From a virus, in IMG/VR virus record IMGVR_UViG_3300022214_000017, positions 1 to 25,888 of that record: a DNA stretch of 25,888 nucleotides. The stretch is one strand, 5' to 3'. Below, piece by piece: positions 23,046 through 25,888 of this stretch. The notes under the pieces were generated by a model. The model had not been told where the DNA came from and did no database searches. It was given only the letters and a program-made list of their open reading frames with translations. The stretch's first letter is position 1; each line of letters opens with the position of its first letter. Position numbers and translations under genes: made by a program.

Positions 23046-23395
23046 TGGGATTACTACTAAGCAAGGGAGCAGACAAGGTTCTGACAAATGAGGAAGGGCA
23101 AGAATATACAGTTCAAGGGAAAGACATCTTCATAAAGGGTACTGATATAATCCTCCCGAATGTATATGCTAGAATGCAGTTCACAGCTAACCCTGATGGG
23201 AGAACTATTATAGCATCGTTTAAGACGTATCTAAATCATGATAAGTTTACTGAAGGAAAAGAGATAGATACTACTATTCATGTATTAAATTTCGACTTTT
23301 CTATACTTGAAACAGAGGTTCAGTCTTTGGAGGTGGCCTTGAATTATTCGATTCAGAAATTCATTGATTTAGGATATAACGCTGAGATTATTTAA
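23045..23395 (+). CDS. small structural protein, 116 aa
   Basis: Not recognised. Beta-rich with NEEGQEYTVQGKDIFIKGTD early and a helical C-terminus (LEVALNYSIQKFIDLGY). Overlaps the fibre stop by one base (TAATG). Lying among head-tail genes it could be an attachment or assembly partner of the fibre. Confidence 0.6.
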   Translation: MGLLLSKGADKVLTNEEGQEYTVQGKDIFIKGTDIILPNVYARMQFTANPDGRTIIASFKTYLNHDKFTEGKEIDTTIHVLNFDFSILETEVQSLEVALNYSIQKFIDLGYNAEII

Positions 23396-23428
23396 TACGC
23401 ATTTTCACTTACTTTAACTCTAATAGAT

Positions 23429-23935
23429 ATGACCAGCTTCCTTGTTGATATAGCAACTATAAAGAAAATAGGATTCGTAAATAAAAACGTTGATGATCCG
23501 ATTATTTCTGTAACTTTGAGAAGGGTACAGGATACAGTAATGAAGCCTATTCTGGGGACATCATTCTATAATAGACTGATTGAAGGTATATCTAATGAGG
23601 ATTTGAACTCTGATGAAACCGATCTTTTGAATAACTATATTACTCCTTGTATAGTAGCAGCTGTAGATTATAGGATAATTAATGCTTTGACTTATGAAAC
23701 TAGATCCAAAACAGTGGGAACTAGCAGAGATGAGCATATGAATCCTGTAACTATTGAAGAGAAGCATATCAGAGAAGAGGATTTAAAGCGTGATTTTGAA
23801 GTATATCGAAAGGCTTTAGTTGGTTTCTTGTGTGATAATGACAATCTCTTTCCTGAATACAAGGATTTCTCAACAGATGATGGATTCCTTGCACCCGATA
23901 AAGGTAAAACAAGAAATAGAATTAGATTCAAATGA
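23429..23935 (+). CDS. head-tail adaptor-like protein, 168 aa
   Basis: Likely an HK97 gp6-like connector under the portal. It shows KKIGFVNKNVDDPIISVTLR and VQDTVMKPILGTSFYNRL, helical and with the PxLGxxFY turn seen in Bacteroidota adaptor proteins (DUF6712-type, from memory), then NNYITPCIVAAVDYRI and a charged tail KGKTRNRIRFK. A gap of 33 bases precedes it and ATGA follows. Confidence 0.65.
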   Translation: MTSFLVDIATIKKIGFVNKNVDDPIISVTLRRVQDTVMKPILGTSFYNRLIEGISNEDLNSDETDLLNNYITPCIVAAVDYRIINALTYETRSKTVGTSRDEHMNPVTIEEKHIREEDLKRDFEVYRKALVGFLCDNDNLFPEYKDFSTDDGFLAPDKGKTRNRIRFK

Positions 23936-24048
23936 TTAAGCTGAGTAAAAAAACAAGGGAAAAAATAGATAATTACTATGCTCAACAGCGTAAATCAGAT
24001 AAGAGTAGAACTTCAGGAGATCGCAAACGCACATCTTCAGATAAATAA
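23932..24048 (+). CDS. possible 38-aa basic protein overlapping the next gene
   Basis: ATG at 23932 overlaps the adaptor stop (ATGA) and opens 38 codons: MIKLSKKTREKIDNYYAQQR, then a Lys/Arg/Ser-rich tail ending SDK. It overlaps the next gene in another frame by 71 bp. The natural-looking start and overlap favour a real small protein or a coupling leader, but it is short and basic, so support is limited. Confidence 0.35.
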   Translation: MIKLSKKTREKIDNYYAQQRKSDKSRTSGDRKRTSSDK

Positions 24049-25456
24049 CTTCTTTTGGGGTGACTTTTTAAGGGCCTATAAGGAAGATACGGAACTCAAT
24101 TATGTTCTAATGGGATGCTTTTATCCAACTGCATCACTACTAAACAATCAAACTCAGTTAACGCTTACCATTTACATCTGCGATAGAGTTTATAAAGACT
24201 ATTCAAACTTGAATGATGTCGAATCAGATACTCTTCAGATTTGCAGAGACGTATATAACGTTATCAATTCATCATTTAGATGGAAGAGAATAGGTAAAGT
24301 TCAATCAGCACAAGCTCAAAAGTTCATTGAGCGAGGAGGTGATGAGGTTGCCGGGCATACATTAACGATTCAATTCTTACTCAGAGATGTATCCGGTATC
24401 TGTGAGCTTCCTATGCAAGATTATGACTTCGATCAACCTGCACCCATACCGGGAGAATGTGATCCAGCTGAATTATTAATATTGGATAGTGAAGGCGGTG
24501 AATTATATAACCTTACTTTACTTTCAGGAACGCAAGCTACTCAGAATATATCAGATAGCACAGCGGTATTAAAAGATACAGCAGATAACTTATTAAGCAC
24601 TACTTCAATACTTGCTGAAGGTAGCGCTGATATCATTGCACCGGATGCAGCTTTGAATATAAAGAAAGAAAATGATGGAAATATAACAAATTTAACGTTG
24701 TTAAGCGGTTCATCAACTCAGTATATTGTAGATAATAACGACATCTCAGTAAATGGTGTATTGGAATTCGATATTCACGCAACTGAAGCGTTAGATATTA
24801 GGCTAAGAGATGAATCAAATAATGTTATAACTCCTGTAAGCGTAACAGATTCAGGCAATCATGCGACTATTGTACTACCAAATGCTCCCGCACAGATTAC
24901 CACAGCTACTCTAATGAAAACTGGACAGACTACTTCTTATCGAACAGGAGACGATGGTGATTTGGAAGCAGGAAGAGCAACGGACTTTTTTACTTTGGCT
25001 TCGAATAACCCTTTTGGAAATACAGACAGATTCACGGATGAGCTAGGTGGTCAGACTTACACGAATGACATCGTAATTGATTGGAGCACTTATGATGGAG
25101 CTACGGTTTTGGGGTGGTATAGGGTGAGAAATGGCTTAAATGTAACTTGGAATGTAGCTATAGATGATGCTTTATTGGTTAGTGTAGGCTCATTCACATC
25201 AGGATGGAGATTGCCTAATATTTATGAGTTGAATAATATATTTAATTTTGGCATTGCGACTACATTGAGTTATTCTCCTTTTGCAATAGGTTTGAGCCCC
25301 ACAATTGGTATTTGGTGTTCAACCACTAATCCTACTACTACCACAGCAGCGTTTAGAGTTGCAAATCTAAATGTATTTACATCAGCGGCAAAAACAGGAA
25401 GTGCTAATTGGATACCTTGCCGAACATTCACAGTAACAGGAACAACACTTACTTAA
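23978..25456 (+). CDS. tail-terminator-like protein fused to DUF1566/lectin-like domain
   Basis: 492-aa two-part protein. Residues 1 to ~150 (VELQEIANAHLQINNFFWGD, LNYVLMGCFYP, DVESDTLQICRDVYNVINSS, HTLTIQFLLRDVSG) fit a tail-terminator/neck fold with the length and secondary-structure pattern expected. After a Pro link, two similar beta modules occur (YNLTLLSG at 177-184 and TNLTLLSG at 237-244). The end, 315-485, is DUF1566/Lcl-like: DIVIDWSTYDG, SGWRLPNIYELNNI, WCSTT and PCR. DUF1566 resembles a C-type-lectin fold and is often host-binding. Such a fusion on a terminator is unusual. The function assignment of the first part is by analogy. Confidence 0.6.
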   Translation: MLNSVNQIRVELQEIANAHLQINNFFWGDFLRAYKEDTELNYVLMGCFYPTASLLNNQTQLTLTIYICDRVYKDYSNLNDVESDTLQICRDVYNVINSSFRWKRIGKVQSAQAQKFIERGGDEVAGHTLTIQFLLRDVSGICELPMQDYDFDQPAPIPGECDPAELLILDSEGGELYNLTLLSGTQATQNISDSTAVLKDTADNLLSTTSILAEGSADIIAPDAALNIKKENDGNITNLTLLSGSSTQYIVDNNDISVNGVLEFDIHATEALDIRLRDESNNVITPVSVTDSGNHATIVLPNAPAQITTATLMKTGQTTSYRTGDDGDLEAGRATDFFTLASNNPFGNTDRFTDELGGQTYTNDIVIDWSTYDGATVLGWYRVRNGLNVTWNVAIDDALLVSVGSFTSGWRLPNIYELNNIFNFGIATTLSYSPFAIGLSPTIGIWCSTTNPTTTTAAFRVANLNVFTSAAKTGSANWIPCRTFTVTGTTLT

Positions 25457-25457
25457 T

Positions 25458-25691
25458 ATGACTTATAAATTTCCACAGTTTAACGTTGAGATTGAAAACC
25501 CTACCACAGAAATCAATCTTAACACGATAGGCGACAAAGCACTATCTAAGCAACTTTCAGTTGACGTATTATTAACTACCGATTCTGCATCATTCGGAGT
25601 AAGGGCTGAAGATATGCCATACTCAGATACTTGGAATGATGAAGATATCCCTGTAATGGTTGCAGAATGGTTAACACAGTTTGAGGTATGA
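25458..25691 (+). CDS. small hypothetical structural protein, 77 aa
   Basis: Not recognised. Beta-like start MTYKFPQFNVEIENPTTEIN, then DVLLTTDSASFGVRAEDMPY, ending acidic and helical. Starts two bases after the DUF1566 fusion and is coupled by ATGA to the next gene, so probably a partner of one of them. Confidence 0.6.
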   Translation: MTYKFPQFNVEIENPTTEINLNTIGDKALSKQLSVDVLLTTDSASFGVRAEDMPYSDTWNDEDIPVMVAEWLTQFEV

Positions 25692-25888
25692 ATCCGGAGA
25701 GAGTATTAGACTATTCGATAAAGTTTGGAGTTCTTCCTTTCATGCTTTGGCAGCTTTACGCTTATAGAGCTGACCTTGATAAGACTAAGGCAGATGTAAA
25801 GGAGCTGCAAGCTCTATTGATTGACTGCTATAGGGATCAACTCAGAACCATTCCAATGGATAGAACATCAAAGAATATTATTGAATCG
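25688..25888 (+). CDS. membrane-anchored coiled-coil (holin-like?) protein, 3' end cut by window
   Basis: Open to the right edge (67 codons visible). Starts MNPERVLDYSIKFGVLPFML with a single short membrane segment, followed by a helical, charged stretch YRADLDKTKADVKELQALL. This layout resembles small phage holin- or spanin-associated membrane proteins; the end is not in the window, so the call is tentative. Confidence 0.55.
   Translation, partial: MNPERVLDYSIKFGVLPFMLWQLYAYRADLDKTKADVKELQALLIDCYRDQLRTIPMDRTSKNIIES

Noticed and set aside
25000-25456. Diversity-generating retroelement variable region in the DUF1566 domain
   Set aside because: The lectin-like fold invites it, but no second near-copy of the sequence and no reverse transcriptase is seen in the window.

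Overview
The window is a contiguous piece of a tailed-phage (or prophage) genome, probably a siphovirus-like phage of a Bacteroidota host. The host guess rests on four things: AT-rich sequence with A-rich leaders in place of Shine-Dalgarno sites, a primase of the VirE_N/BT4734 type, small proteins of the K-K-T-A-V-E-W type, and TAnnTTTG-like -7 promoter elements. Every supported gene is on the + strand. Most neighbours are joined by ATGA, TTGA or TAATG overlaps, so they form long translationally coupled operons. Both edges cut genes: a primase-helicase at the left and a small membrane protein at the right.

Layout. 1-5040, replication module: primase-helicase, VRR-NUC-like nuclease, ssDNA-binding protein with an acidic tip, a small HTH protein and several small unknowns, two of which are paralogues. 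5041-5905, a cytosine-C5 DNA methyltransferase that looks like inserted cargo. A 15-bp inverted repeat encloses its start codon and a terminator-like hairpin follows it. 6043-7709: a sigma-like regulator, a small membrane protein, a HeH/SAP-tailed protein and a HAD phosphatase. 7711-9311: terminase small and large subunits. 9382-10115: a gene that needs a -1 frameshift on a run of nine T, best read as a tail-assembly chaperone of the gpG/gpGT type. 10306-17029: neck protein, two large tail/baseplate proteins, a tail protein and the tape measure. 17067-19714: prohead protease fused to scaffold (with a likely internal scaffold start), major capsid protein and tail-tube protein, with strong hairpins after the last two. 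19782-25888: small head proteins, a portal fused to a winged-helix/minor-head C-terminus, a repeat-containing fibre, a head-tail adaptor, a tail-terminator-like protein fused to a DUF1566/lectin-like domain, and a membrane-anchored protein cut by the edge.

How it works together. The early genes copy and modify DNA. TerS/TerL package it into a head built from capsid, protease-scaffold and portal. The neck, terminator, tube, tape-measure and baseplate genes make a long tail. Gene order is unusual: the tail block lies before the head block, and the portal lies after the capsid and tube.

The observations most worth checking are the T9 frameshift gene, the structured methyltransferase cassette, the nested scaffold start, the tail-terminator/DUF1566 fusion, the portal fusion and a second possible frame change near 19990-20003. 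No integrase, lysis gene, tRNA, CRISPR array or reverse transcriptase was seen. All functional names come from motif reading and recall of families; no search was run.
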